The notes under the pieces were generated by a model, which was not told the DNA's origin, searched no databases, and saw only the letters and a list, made by a program, of their open reading frames with translations. A program made the translations under genes and the position numbers. This document shows, one piece after another, positions 34,364-46,528 of a stretch of 64,000 nt of DNA (position 1 is its first letter; each line of letters opens with the position of its first letter). The stretch lies in contig JAUPFV010000001.1 of NCBI GenBank assembly GCA_036936605.1, forward strand, positions 31,939,900 to 32,003,899, in the 5' to 3' direction. Origin of the DNA: Limnanthes douglasii subsp. nivea. Its lineage: Eukaryota > Streptophyta > Magnoliopsida > Brassicales > Limnanthaceae.

Positions 34364-35423
34364 GAAATAACCAATATCATACTAATTAATTCAAAATTTC
34401 ATATTAATTTATAGGTGTCGCTGTTTTAACTGCATGTCATATTTATAATTGTGTTCCTCTTAAGAAAACTGGAATGTCTTCATATGACTTATTAAAATGA
34501 AGAAAGCCAAACATAAACTACTTCAAAGTTTGGGGGCTTTTAGTTTTTTGCAAAAACACAGATCTAAATAGACTAAAATTAGGTCCTAAAGCTATAAGAT
34601 GTGTGTTCATTGGTTATGCGGCCAGTAAAAAAGCTTATAAGTTATTAGATTTGGAATCTAATATGGTACTTGAATCAAAAGAAGTGACAATATGATGCAA
34701 ACTGCTGTAGAAAATAAGAAAAAGACTATGAGAAAAGCATCTTCGATTGATAAGCAACAACTAGAACCTCGTATGAGTAAAAAAGAAAAAGACCAAAAAA
34801 ATTAGGATCCGGTGAGATAGACTCTCAAATGATTTCTTCTTATTTAGTAGAAGGAAGTTGTGAATAAATCACCTAGAAAATTCCATAGTGCTTTCTTTAG
34901 AAGATAACCCTAAATCATATAAGGAAGCAATAGCATCCCAGTATTCCATATTTTGGCAAGAGGCCATAAATGACGAAATGGATTCAATATATCAAATTAC
35001 ACTTGACATTTAGTGGACGTACCTTCGAGGTTCAAGATCAATTAATAGCAAGTGGGTATTTAGGAAGAAATAGCACACAGATGGATCCATTCAAGCTTTC
35101 AAAGCAAGCTTGGTAGCAAAAGGTTTTCAGCAAAAAGAGAGAATATATTATTTTGACACCTATGCCCCAGTAGCAAGAACAGCAAGAATTAGGATACTAT
35201 TTTTAGTTACATCGGTGTACAAATTTAAAATTCACCAAATAGATGTCAAAACGACATTCCTAAATGAAGATCTCGATTAGAAGATTTATATAGAGCAACC
35301 CTTGGGTTTTGTACATCCGGGGAATAACTCTAAGGTATTTAGGATTGGTCATGTTATTGTATGTGATGAGTTTAGACATAATACGGAGGGAAAATGTTTT
35401 TATGTATATATGTATATGATTTG
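34364..35423 (+). pseudogene. D1 copia integrase end and RT (first part)
   Basis: Picks up the copia integrase immediately after element C and reads on to KKTGMSSYD-like sequence. Then come the linker and RT (RVT_2 type): INSKWVFRKK, FKASLVAKGFQQKE, YFDTYAPVARTARIRILF, IDVKTTFLNEDL and IEQPLGFVHPG. Stops are frequent. The RT is cut by element F at 35423 (TSD ATTTG 35419-35423). Confidence 0.8.
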
Positions 35424-35857
35424 TGATGAGGGAGAATAAAAGACATGGTAGAATTGCAAAGAAGAAGTTGGTTAGGAGAGAATTGCAAAGAAGAAGTTTG
35501 TTAGGAGGGAATTGCAAAGAAGAAGTTTGTTAGGAGAGAATTGTAAAGAAGAAATTATATTAGGGAAAATTGTATAGACTACTAAAGAAGTAGCCATTAT
35601 AAGAAGATGAAGAGATATAGGGACCAAAAATATAATAAACAGGAATTAAAGCGTGTGGGACCCGTAATTGTACTATAAAAGGACCGCACGCGCTTTGTAG
35701 ATCCCGAGATGAATATAATACTACTTTCTCTCTCTACTTAATCTAATTCTTACTTTCTCTCTCTAAAAAGACTCCCAAACAAAGTACTTAAATCTATTTC
35801 GACACTAAGAGATTCGCGTAACACAAAATCACCCCAGAGCCTTCTTAAAACTCTTCA
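35424..35857 (+). repeat. Element F 5' LTR
   Basis: Begins TGATGAGGGAGA and ends AAACTCTTCA. A 29-bp unit (AGAATTGCAAAGAAGAAGTT...) is repeated about four times at 35450-35565. TATA box TATAAAAG at 35674-35681. A CT-rich leader follows (CTTTCTCTCTCTAC, twice). Confidence 0.93.
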
Positions 35858-37702
35858 GTGGCGCCGTTTGTGGGAAACGAAGATTGTTTAAACAACAATC
35901 ACTTCCTAGAAATAGTTCCTAATCCGAGTGGAATTATGGAAGAGCAAGGGGATAATTTTGTTAACAACTGCGAGGAGAACCTAGTGGGTGACGATTATCG
36001 GAATGACATGGAGTACGAGGCGCATGGGGGCCAGCGCGTCGGGGACACTTTTGATGACTCGGATGTGTTGGCTCGAAGGAACGAATTGTTGTTGATCGAA
36101 AGATTGAAGGCATAAAAGGAAACTGTTCAGGCAAATCTTCGCTCCGAGGTGAGAAGGGAGCTAGACAGTGGAAAAGAGGAGCGTGAAACCGATTTTCGTC
36201 CTAAATCGAGGGATGATAGATATAGAGGATATGAACGACGATCTTCGAGGAGGAAAGAAAAACGACGTCTGGAATCATCTGACTCGAGCGATTATTCTCG
36301 TTACAGCTCGTCGAAGTCATCTCCTAGGAAAAATCACAGAAAGAAAAGACATGGTCAAGGACACGCAGATCACCGGAGGGGAAGAAGCTCAGAGAGGAAA
36401 TCTCCGAGGGAGAAGAGTTATCATACTCGATTTAATGAGTATGGTTATGGCCAAACGAATTTTCCCGCTGGAAACCAAAACGTTGGCCCGCGAAATTCGG
36501 AGTGGCAGCATCAATATACTCTACCATCCGAGGAGGGACTGTATTTTCCGAGCAATGAAAACTTGAGATCTAATGCTTATCGGACGAGTCATAATTGGAG
36601 AGCTTCTCCTTTGTCCTCGGAAATTTTGGTGGGCAATCTCCCAAAGCATTTCGATATCTTGAAGTTAGAAAAGTTCGATGGGACACAAGACCCTGATAAC
36701 CACATCGAGCAATTCAAAAACTTTATGATTAATTTCGATGACGATGATAAATTGTTGTGTGGAGCGTTTTCTCAGACCTTCAAGGGGGTAGCTTCCAAGT
36801 GGTATAATAGGCTTTCGCAGGGCGCGATAAAGAATTTCGACATATTCTGGAATATCTTCAGAAAGCACTTTACGGGGAGTAAAAAGTTCAAAGCTAACGG
36901 GGATACGATAATCTATTGTAGACAAAAGTTTGGGGAAAGCTTGAAGAATTATACCAATCGATTCGTCAAAACGAAAACAGACATGGAGTATTGTAAAGAC
37001 TCAGTGGCACTTGCAGCTTTCAGGATGGGCCTACTCCCCGGACTATTAAAGGACATGGTGGTGGAGAGTCAGGCCATTACCTTCGGAGCATTGTTGGATC
37101 AGGTTGAGAAGAGAATTCTGGTGGAGGAGACTCAGGCATCTGAGAAAGGATCCGGTGATCAGTTGGATCACAACCAGTTTTAAAGATCTGAGTCTAGTAA
37201 CCAAGGGCCTCGTGCCAATGTTCAAGCCAAAAGTACGGGTCAGGATCCGTCGAGGCAGAAAACAAACCCACAATATTATGGCAACCAGCAAAATTACAAT
37301 CAAGGGGCTAGACCAATTTCGAACAAGTGGGTTCGACCGGACTACTTCGCGGAGTTAACGGAAAATGTCACCACGATATTTGATAAGGCAAGATCAACAG
37401 TGTCGTTCAGGAAACATTTTCCTATTCAAACTTCGAGGGAAAGCAGAAGTGTTAGCAAGTATTGTAAGTATCACGAGGATATCGGGCACGATACAAAGGA
37501 CTATATTGCTTTGAAAAAAGAAGTGCAAGCTTTGATTGAGAATGGAATGTTGCTAGAGTTTGTGAAAAAACATTCTCAGAAAAATGCGGCGGTAAAGGTT
37601 GTTCCAAAAATCGCTGACACAGCTATGGTGATTTCCGAGGAAGTTGACGTTTTTGATATTGAGCAAGAGTATCTGGATCCCAAGTTGGTGGCGCTTCCTT
37701 GA
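35858..37702 (+). pseudogene. Element F gag (nearly open)
   Basis: The first frame, 35858-36115, ends at a TAA after LLLIERLKA. The long frame 36149-37183 carries an Arg/Ser-rich region (RRSSRRKEKRRLESSDSSD), the capsid core (LPKHFDILKLEKFDG, DDDKLLCGAFSQTFKGVA, LKNYTNRFVKTKTDMEYC) and FGALLDQVEKRI. After a stop, 37400-37702 holds the knuckle CKYHEDIGHDTKDY, in which the last Cys is Tyr, and ends just after EYLDPK. Only a few lesions separate it from an open gag, far fewer than in the other elements. Confidence 0.87.
35859..35876 (+). other. Element F primer-binding site
   Basis: TGGCGCCGTTTGTGGGAA starts 1 bp after the LTR end. It differs from the site in elements A, C and E, which supports a separate Tat sublineage. 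Confidence 0.75.
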
Positions 37703-38058
37703 CACGTTTGCGCTCCTGCAAATGCTTTTTATCTTTATGGTGTCTTTTCATTTTTCCAGATGAATGCTTATGGTGTTTTTCCTTCCTCATTAGTCCAAGG
37801 GTGAGGAAATCGGAACTTTGGTGTTGTTGTGATATTTCGAGGGGAATGATGGCAGTCGAATTTTCGAGGGGGGGGGGGGCACGAACCATAAAATGTAGTA
37901 ACAGCAGGTGGGGGTTGAGGCTCAATGTATTCACCAGCAGCAACTCTCTTTTCGAACCTTTTACTAATAAGGAGCCACTCTGGTATCCGACGAGGTCTAG
38001 ACGCCAGCTTTCTCTCTCTAGAATTTTTGGGTGAAAATTTTGAGCTGTTATTGAACAA
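37623..38058 (-). pseudogene. Element F antisense ORF, N-terminal fragment
   Basis: The start ATG 38058 leads to RRIPEWLLISKRFEKRVAAG and a Pro-rich stretch. A run of 12 G on the plus strand (37868-37879) then shifts the frame into a second open piece rich in Lys/His (KHHKHSSGKMKRHHKDKKH). It converges on and overlaps the 3' end of gag by about 80 bp, which marks the deletion joint that removed pol. Confidence 0.65.
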
Positions 38059-38624
38059 TATCAGTATTTATAGAAAGCAATGGGCTTTTAGGGTCAGTCA
38101 AGCCTGGGGACATTTTCTCTTGTTTGCCTAGGGGAATTATGGGAAACATAGGTACATATTTTTTTATAGCAAAAACGCGGAAGAAGTTGTAGAGACATGA
38201 TCCAATCTGAGGAATTTGAAACGATCTCTAAACCGATGTGCTGGCAAGGAAGTACGACTGTTGACGTCATATCTTCTTGATCCAATCCTTGTAATGTATT
38301 AGCCTAGTATTGGCGGCCGTGGTATGCTGATACAATGACTCTCGATGCACGATATTACCAAGGCCTGAGTCAAGCCTCGCTAAGACATTGCAAGGATTGG
38401 GGGGCTACTACTTAGTGTGATGTAAAAAATAGTTTGTATTCAAAGGATAAACTTGTTAGGAAGACATTTGTTCGAAGAGACATATGGCATTTGAAGTATT
38501 GATTCAGAAGAATATTCGAGGAGAAGTTTTGCATTTGAAGAGGAATTATCCAAGGAGAAGATGTTCGAGGGAGCGAATTTTCGAGGAGGACTTCTTTACA
38601 GTCCCAGTAAAACTATTTTTACTA

Positions 38625-38639
38625 GGACTGGGGGGCTGC
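38625..38639 (+). other. Element F polypurine tract
   Basis: GGACTGGGGGGCTGC directly before the 3' LTR. Confidence 0.65.
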
Positions 38640-39074
38640 TGATGAGGGAGAATAAAAGACATGGTAGAATTGCAAAGAAGAAGTTGGTTAGGAGAGAATT
38701 GCAAAGAAGAAGTTTGTTAGGAGGGAATCGCAAAGAAGAAACTGGTTAGGAGAGAATTGTAAAGAAGAAATTATATTAGGGAAAAATTGTATAGACTACT
38801 AAAGAAGTAGCCATTATGAGAAGATGAAGAGATATAGGGACAAAAAATATAATAAACGGGAATTAAAGCGTGTGGGACCCGTAATTGTACTATAAAAGGA
38901 TCACACACGCTTTGCAGATCCCAAGATGAATATAATACTACTTTCTCTCTCTACTTAATCTAATTCTTACTTTCTCTCTCTAAAAAGACTCCTAAACAAT
39001 GTACTTAAATCTATTTCGACACTAAGAGATTCTCGTAACACAAAAGGACCACGGAGCCTTCTTAAAACTCTTCA
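38640..39074 (+). repeat. Element F 3' LTR
   Basis: Full-length match to the 5' LTR, with the same 29-bp internal repeats and the same ends. Confidence 0.95.
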
Positions 39075-39079
39075 ATTTG

Positions 39080-39356
39080 TTCATACTAAGTAATAACATA
39101 AAAGAGATTGATAAAAAGAAGACGGTTCCATTGTCAACTTTTAAGATGAAGGATCTTAATAAAGTAAACATTATTTTAGAAACTAAGGTACTCAAAAATA
39201 GTGAGGGTTATGCCCTAAGTTAATCTCATTATGTTGAGAAGGTACTGGATAAGTTCAAATATCTAAAATATAAATAAGCACAAACACCATTTGATCCTAC
39301 TTTAAAGCTTGGAAAAAATAAGGGAATAATGGTAGCTCAACTATAATATGGTAGTG
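39080..39356 (+). pseudogene. D1 copia RT, continued
   Basis: After element F the copia frame resumes with TFKMKDLNKVNIILETKVLK, then AQTPFDPTLKLGKN. It aligns closely with D2 (44830-45060). It is cut at 39356 by the TRIM-like element; a further ~70 bp survives at 40012-40085. Confidence 0.8.
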
Positions 39357-40011
39357 TGTTGGGAATATGGGTACAACGTATTCCGCCTCTGTCTATAAGT
39401 AAGAATAATCCGATCTCCACCCTAGTATAATAGTGTCCGCTTTGGGCCTGAAACCCCCACACGAATTTTATATTGGTCCACTTCCAAAATACCTCGTACT
39501 ACTTTGACATATGTTTCTTACTTATATACCATCGATCCTTCACATTTTTTACCAATGTGGAATGTGGGACTTTAGTCACACCCTAACAAATCATATTCTC
39601 AAACAAAGCACCATTTTAGCCTCCTCTCAGTTGACTTACATCCGCCCACTATAATCAAGGTGCAGACTACCTGACCCATAGAGTTTTATGGCATATTGAT
39701 CTGCTCACTCGACCATCCTGCTTGTTCTTTAGTGTCAATCCAACAGCACCCCAAACTAAGCCTTACCATTGATCACATTGTTTGTTCCTTAGCACCACAT
39801 GCACTCCGAACTAGGTTGTATATAGAAAATCATTCTTCTTGAGCATGGTTGTTGGTTCATCATGTTGTGCCTCTAAAAATTTCATCCACATTCGTTATGT
39901 CTGGGTCTGGAGCTCTGGAACCATTTGTTGAGAATATGAATACAATATATTCGATCTCTGTATCCCATTTTTAACCCATATAGGATGTGGAACTTCGCTC
40001 GTATCCTGATA
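39357..40011 (-). mobile_element. TRIM-like element (minus orientation) in D1
   Basis: Flanked by the perfect TSD TAGTG (39352-39356, 40012-40016). Read on the minus strand it has a 5' LTR (40011 to about 39929) with a large internal deletion, a PBS TGGTTCCAGAGC (a mutated initiator-Met site TGGTATCAGAGC), a ~330-bp interior without coding capacity, and a 3' LTR (about 39590-39357) with GGCCCAAAGCGGACACTATTATACTAG. It belongs to the same family as the complex at 47579. Total length 655 bp, in the size range of terminal-repeat retrotransposons in miniature. Confidence 0.8.
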
Positions 40012-40097
40012 TAGTGTTATATAAAGTTTAATGTATGCGGATCCATGCACTAGAGTGGATATATCTTTTGCATTATGTTATATGAATCTAAAGGTTT

Positions 40098-40705
40098 TGT
40101 TTTTAATAAATGATATAATGTACTTCTCAAGCTAAGAAGATCCGGTGAGTCTGGTGTTTGATCTTCTAAGTAGACGGAAGTTTCATGGTACTTTAGGTTT
40201 AGGTACGACCTTCTATATATATTTGAATAAAACTTCCACTGACTGAAATTCGGTCATTAAATGAATTGGACTACTTTTAGAGATGATTAAAAATGGAGAG
40301 GAAATGGAGGTATTTGCATTTGTCAACTATGGCTGGGTTTTTCTTTGCCTGCTAATTTTTCTTATATATTAGCTAGTCGAGAAAGTAATAATATTATATA
40401 TAACTTAGCAAGAATTAAACACACCTGAAGACCAGGTCGATTTTGATAAAAACATTAAAAATCGGCTTCCGACCAACCCAAATTATGGTTTATGAAATAA
40501 CTAATACTTCGAATTTGGTTTGGTCTCGGATGTTTTTCGGATTAAAAAGAACTTTCGCATGATATATATTATTTAAATTAAACTCTTAATTTTAGGATAA
40601 TTTCATGATTTTTACGATTTGTTTTAATTGATTCACATCAAATTTAGATTTTAGAAAATAGTAAAACGCAAAATAATGATGTGTTGTTTTCTTGATATGA
40701 ATCAA
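40098..40705. repeat. Segment S, copy 2
   Basis: Second copy of the ~600-bp segment at 21530-22145. It begins within about 20 bp of where D1 breaks off and is followed by D2. The peptide gene that borders copy 1 is absent here. Confidence 0.83.
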
Positions 40706-40861
40706 CTAAGAGGCGTTGGAAATATTAATTAAATATAGATAACTGAAATAAGAGATTCGGGTACCGAATCATCGAAGCAAGTAAATAGGTAAAACTATTA
40801 GAAATCTTTTGTTGCGATCATAAATTATCGATGGGTTTTTTTCGATAAACCAAGTTAGAAG

Positions 40862-41290
40862 TGTTGGAAATGTTGTTTAAATATGAATAACCGAAAGAGA
40901 GTCCAATCATTGGAGTTTGTGAAGCAAAAAAATAGGCAAAGGTACTAGAAATTTTCGGGTGAAGATTTATCGCGATAAAACTCGTGTTGATCGCAGCAAA
41001 AGACACTTTTGTCACAATCAGCACAAGGTTGATCCTGAAAATGTGTCAAAAACTAACACAAGAGAGATTTTTACGCGATCAGCACAAGGTTGATCATCAA
41101 AAACTAACACAAGAGAGATTTTTACGCGATCAGCACAAGGTTGATCATTAAAACTAACACAAGAGATATTTTTACGCGATCATTGATCATTAAAAACTAA
41201 CACAAGAGATATTTTTACGCGATCAACACAAGGTTGATCACGACAAAGGACAATATGTGGCCCTTCTGTAAAATTTTAACAGCTTTGAAT
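40862..41290 (+). repeat. D2 5' LTR (right end not resolved) with 51-bp tandem repeat
   Basis: Starts TGTTGGAAATG, with TCGGGTGAAGATTTATCGCGA further in. At 41047-41240 a ~51-bp unit containing AACACAAGAGAGATTTTTACGCGATCAGCACAAGGTTGATCAT occurs about four times, one copy shortened. The 3' LTR has a single counterpart. The LTR probably extends past 41290, but its end was not identified. Confidence 0.65.
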
Positions 41291-41877
41291 GCGGTTAGTA
41301 TAGGCTGATCGCGACAATAGAATGCTTGAACTGATCGAAACCGACCTTACATCGTATCAGTTATTCATTGAATAATTGATACAAAGGTGTTTTGACAACC
41401 AAAACAGGGTTGGCCATAACAAACACGAAAAGTTGTGTTTCCTTATAAATTCGTTTTCTTTAAAGAGGTGTTTTTTGAAAGTTTGTGATCTAACATATAG
41501 ATTTTTGAAACAATATAACCTTTTGGAAGAGTTTAATGATTTCTATATATAGGTAATCCATTTAAAAACATAAATACAATCTTAACGAATCTCTCTTACA
41601 TAAAAATATTTAATTCAAACAATGTCATCTTAATTCAAATTTTCTTATTACTTGATCTTGTTATATCCCAAAAGAAATTCCTAAAAATATCTAAGCAATA
41701 GGTAAGATCGGAATAATTCTTTTTTGAAAGCGTATTCACATATGTCTTAAGCTTCCGTTCTTTCTGGTGAATTTTTTGGCGAATCTCCAACAAATTTGTT
41801 TTGTTCAAATAGTGTAAGTGTTGTTTCCATATCTTTATTTTCTAACATTAAAATAGAATTAGTATCATGGCACCATA

Positions 41878-44800
41878 AAGAAACATGACTACCCTCAAGC
41901 TCATGAACCAAGACCTTGTTCGTTTAGACCGTTTTGTTGGTTTGAATTTTACTCGATTGCAAGACAAGATTACATTCTTATTGGCTGTACTTCAATTTCA
42001 TTACATTCTGGATCCAAAGTTGGAGAATTCATGAAGAAAGTGACAAAGACACTAATGAAATCAAGGTTAAAAGGAACAAGCAAGAGGAAGACGATCTTAT
42101 ATGTCGAGGACATATTTTGAATGCTTTATTGGATCGTATTATTTGACCTCCACATAAGTGAGTCTTCAACATCAAAAAATTGGAATGCACTTAAAGAAAA
42201 ATACAACACCAAAGAAGAAGGTGTGAAGAAGTTTTTAATTTCTTAATATTTTGATTTTAAGTTTTTAAATAGTAAAGGAATTCACCCCCCCCCCCAAATT
42301 TTGTGAACTGCAAATCATAATAAATAAACTCGTATCCGTAAAATTGGTACTTCCAGAAAAATTTTAAGTAGCCTTCATCTTGGAAAAATTACCGAAAGAG
42401 GATACTTCATAAATCCTAATAGTATAGTTTAGAACATATTCAAAAATACTTGAAGATTGAAGAAGAATTGTGTGCTAGAGATGTGAAAGAAGAATCCAAT
42501 ATCAAAGCTTCTAGGAATATAAATGAAATAGAGCCAATGTCAAAGAAACAAAAATTTAGGCGAAAAGCATTTGGTAACAAGCATAATAATACCTCTAAGA
42601 GTGTAAAGGTAAATTGTTTTGTGTGTGAAAATCGAGACACTTTCCTCGTTCATGCAACCTTAAGACGAAGGATGGTAGCATAAATTTTATGGAAGAAAAC
42701 ATTATTGAAATGGTGACAGAGGTTAATGTCATTGAAGATAAAACTTGGGGTGGTGTAATAGCACAAAAGAGGTATAAACGGGAAATACAAATAAGTCCAA
42801 GTTTGGGGGACGCAAAATTAGAGTTAGTATTTACAAATGGAAAAATGTCATTGTTATGAATGTATTGTATTTTTTGGAAATGAACAAAAGTTCAGTTTCT
42901 AGTGATTTTTTGTCTAAAGCCAGAATTTCGTTTGTGTATGAATCTGAAAACCTTGTTTTGTCTAAGGGTGTAACTTTTGTAGGGAAATGGTACTCTTTTA
43001 ACAACATGGTTAAACTATGTACTGATGAAATTGTTATTAATAAAGTGAAAAAAATATATTTACTCTTTCTCTCGTAATGAATATTTATTATGGCATAGTA
43101 AACTTGCGCATATAAGATATAGTAAATTGAATTGAATTGTTAAAGTCGGACTTATACATATGATATAGATTCGTATGAAAAACGTGAGTTGTGTGTAGAA
43201 TCAAAGATGATTAAAAAGCCTTACAAATTTGTTGAAAGATGCACGAAATTGTTAGAATTAATAAACACCGACATATGTGAGTTAAACGGTACCTTGACAC
43301 GTGGAGGTAAATATATTTTATAACTTTCATTGATGATTACTATAGATTTATTTATGCTTATTTTCTTAAACATAAGGATGATTCCTTTAGCATGTTAAAG
43401 ATCTTCAAAATATAAGTAGAAAACCAATTAGACACTAAAATTAAAGATTTGTGTTGTGATAGGGGTGGAGAATATTTCTTGGGAGAATTGCCTCGTTTTT
43501 ATGAAAATCATGGGATAATTCATCAAGACCCACCACCTTACACGTCATAGCAAAAGGGAGTTATTGAGCGCACAAATAAAACTTTAATCAAGATGACTAA
43601 TGTTATGCTAGTTAATTCAAACTTGAATATTAATTTATGGGGTGATGTTGTTTTGACTACACGTCCTATTTTTAATTGTATTATTCTTAAGAAAACTGAA
43701 TTTTGCATATAAGTTATGGGAAGGATAAATACCAAACATGAACTACTTTAAAGTGTGGAAGTCATTAGCTTTTTATAGTAAATGTATATCATAAAGATAT
43801 AAGATGTTTGTTCATTTAGTTATGCGGCTAATAACAAAGCTTATAGATTATTAGATTTGTAATCTAATATGCTGTTTGAATCAAGAGAAGCGGAGTTTTT
43901 TTAATCCAAATTATATGATGATAATAGGATGTAAACCACTGTAGAAAAGAAGGAAAGGACTTTGAGAAATCGTTGTAGAAAAGAAGGAAAGGACTTTGAG
44001 AAAAGCACTTGTGGTTGATGAGCAACCATAAGAACGTCGTTTGAGGAAAATGGAAAAGAGACCTAAAAATTTAAGATCCAATGAGATAGACTCTCAAATG
44101 AATTATTTTTATTTAGTAGAAGAAAGTTGTCAATAAATCACCTAGAAAATTATAATAGTGTTTTCTTTATAAGACGACCCTAAATCATATAAGGAAGCAA
44201 TAGTATTCTGGTATTCTGCATTCTGGCAAGATGCCATAAAGGACAAAATGGATTCAGTAATGTCAAATCACACTTAGGATTTAGTGGACTTACCTTTGGG
44301 TTCAAGACCAATCAGTTGCAAGTGAGTATTCAGGAAGAAATGTCACGTGGATAGATTTATTCAAACTTTCAAAGCAATATTGGTAGTAAAAGGTTTTCAG
44401 AAGAAAAAAAAGGAAAATTTTGACACATATTCTTTAGTATCAAGAACAGCAAGCATTAGGATAATCTTTGCAATTGCGTCGGTATAAAAATTAAAAATTT
44501 ACCAAATAAATATAAAAAAAAAAGGTGTTCTTAAATAGAGATATCGATGAGAAGTTTATATGGAGTCAACTGAGGGTTTTGTACTTCCAGGGAATCATTA
44601 TAAGGTATGTAGGCTTTTTAAATAATTATATGATCTTAAACAATCACTTAAGAAGTGGCATGAAAATATTGATCATGTTATTATATCTTATGGGTTTAGA
44701 TATAATACAAAGGATAAATATTTATACACTAAAGTTAGTGGTGATGTAATAATCATTATATTTTTATATGTAGATTATTTGTTCATATGAAGTAATGACA

Positions 44801-45699
44801 CAAAAGGTATTAATAAATCTAAGAGTTTTCTATGGTTTACTTTTAAGATGAAGAATCTTAATAATGTAAAAACTATTTTAGGAATTAAGGTACTCAAAAA
44901 TGGTATGGGTTATCCCCTAAGTCAATCCTATTATATTAAGAAGGTACTTTATAAGTTCAAACACCTAAAATTCAAAGAAGCACAAACACCATTTGATCCT
45001 AATTTAAAGCTTGGAAAAAATGAGGGAAGAGCGATGGCTCAACTAGAATATGGCAGTGTTACAAGAAGCTTAAAGTATGCAGATTTATGCACTATAGCGG
45101 ATATATCTTTTGTGATGAGTAAACTAAGTCAATTTATGAGTATCCAAGTACATAACATTGAAATACAATTAGAAGGGTCTTAAGGGTACTTAAAAATGAC
45201 TAAATACATGTGTATCCAATATTGTAATTTCCTTAGTGTACTTGAGGAATACACGGATGCAAGTTGGATCACTAGTCTAGCCAATAACAAATTGACTATA
45301 TGGTAGATGTTCACATTTGTATGTGGTGTTTTTTCGTAAGGATCAAACAAACAAACATGTATATCCAACTCGACTATGGAACATGAGTTCATAGCATTGG
45401 TCGCAACGAGTAAGAAGACTAAATGGTTAAGAGATCTCTTGTTAGAGATACCATTCACTGTATATATGGAAATGACAATACAAATACATTGTGATAGTCA
45501 AAAAATATTATATATAGCATACAATGGACTTTATAATGGAAATTCTATACATATAAGTCTAAGACAAGAGTGTGTTAGAGAACTATTTCAAAGTGGAATT
45601 ATATCGGTCTCATACATACGTTCTACTGAGAACTTAGTGAATTCATTTACCAAACCATTAGCTCAAGAATTTGTAAACTCTACATATAGAGAGATATGA
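41878..45699 (+). pseudogene. D2 copia gag-pol remnant
   Basis: Gag: NQDLVRLDRFVGLNFTRLQD from about 41905, with a Lys-rich part and a degenerate knuckle (CFVCENRDTF) at 42450-42683. Protease/preintegrase: SKGVTFVGKWYSFNNMVKLC (42856-43077) and LLWHSKLAH near 43085. Integrase pieces 43240-43640. RT pieces 44160-45060 (FKMKNLNNVKTILGIKVLK, AQTPFDPNLKLGKN). RNase H 45376-45699 (MEHEFIALVATSKKTKWLRDLL, HCDSQ, STENLVNSFTKPLA). Frameshifts throughout, including an 11-C run at 42285-42295. Confidence 0.85.
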
Positions 45700-46284
45700 G
45701 TAAGGAAATTAATTATTTTTACAAATAATGGAAAATCAATTCGACTATAGAGAACTTAAACATCGAATTTGCAGTGTCTAGCAGCAAGTTATTTGTGAAA
45801 GGTTCAACATATAAATAAATTAGATTTTCATCAGTGATGAGTACGAAATATGTTGGTCGTTACTATGGACAGATAAGTTCAAATTAAATTATAATACAAT
45901 TCGGTATAAGTGTGACATGTGTTTCTAAAGATAACAAAAATACTGTAAGAATTGTTCTTGTGGGAATATAGAGGTGGTGTTGCCTTTCATGAGAGAATGG
46001 GTTCCTCTCAAGCTATGATTATTAAAATGGATAGAGCACACATACAAAATAGTATTAAAGTAAAATATGGATAAATATTTGATAAACAAAAATTACGTGT
46101 CTGAGACTGTCGGTTAGGTCGTATGGGAGGTTGGTTCACAGTTACAACTACCAATATTTTTTTACTTAACTTTTCTGTCTTTGCACTTAGGTAAAATTTA
46201 AATTATAATATATTTTATTCTATGCACAAGAATTATCTCAAAAACATATAAACGAGACAAAATTTAATCAAGTGAAATATTGAT

Positions 46285-46528
46285 TGTTGGAAATGTTAAA
46301 TTTTTGGATAATCGGAACAAGAGTTTCGATCATTGAAGTTGGTGAATAAAACAAAGTGGTAAAACTACTAGAAAAATCGGGTGAAGATTTTTCGCGACCA
46401 TGTTCGTGTTGATCACAGCAAAGGACATTTGCAATGACCAGCACGAGGTTCTTCGTGACAAAGTGTCAAAAACTGACACGATGGGGACTTTTTCGCGATT
46501 AACATAAGGTTGATTGCGACAAAAGCAT
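46285..46528 (+). repeat. D2 3' LTR, truncated
   Basis: TGTTGGAAATGTTAAATTTTTGG onward is homologous to 40862. It includes GTGTCAAAAACTGACACGATGG, the single version of the unit that is repeated in the 5' LTR. Similarity stops near GCATGTTTG (46528). Confidence 0.7.

Larger units (their letters stand above)
35424..39074 (+). mobile_element. Element F: pol-less Tat-type derivative (gag plus antisense ORF fragment)
   Basis: LTRs of 434-435 bp (35424-35857, 38640-39074) are flanked by a perfect TSD ATTTG (35419-35423, 39075-39079). A PBS follows the 5' LTR and a purine tract precedes the 3' LTR. The 2.8-kb interior has gag and knuckle up to EYLDPK, and then, with no protease, RT or integrase, the start of an antisense ORF. 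The LTRs differ at about 20 positions, fewer than in elements A and C, so it is the youngest dated insertion here. Its gag family matches element 0. Mobility would require enzymes supplied by an autonomous relative. Confidence 0.93.
22150..40085 (+). mobile_element. D1: decayed Ty1/copia element carrying three nested insertions
   Basis: Copia-order remnants run gag (22742 onward), GAG-preintegrase and integrase (to 24452), integrase end and RT (34364-35423), RT end (39075-39356) and a last fragment (40012-40085). The gaps are exactly filled by element C, element F and a TRIM-like element, each with a target duplication. 22150-22330 resembles the inner part of the D2 LTR (TTTCGGGT(T/G)AAG, GATCGCGGCAAAAGACAC). 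The RNase H end and 3' LTR are missing at the junction with segment S copy 2. Confidence 0.8.
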
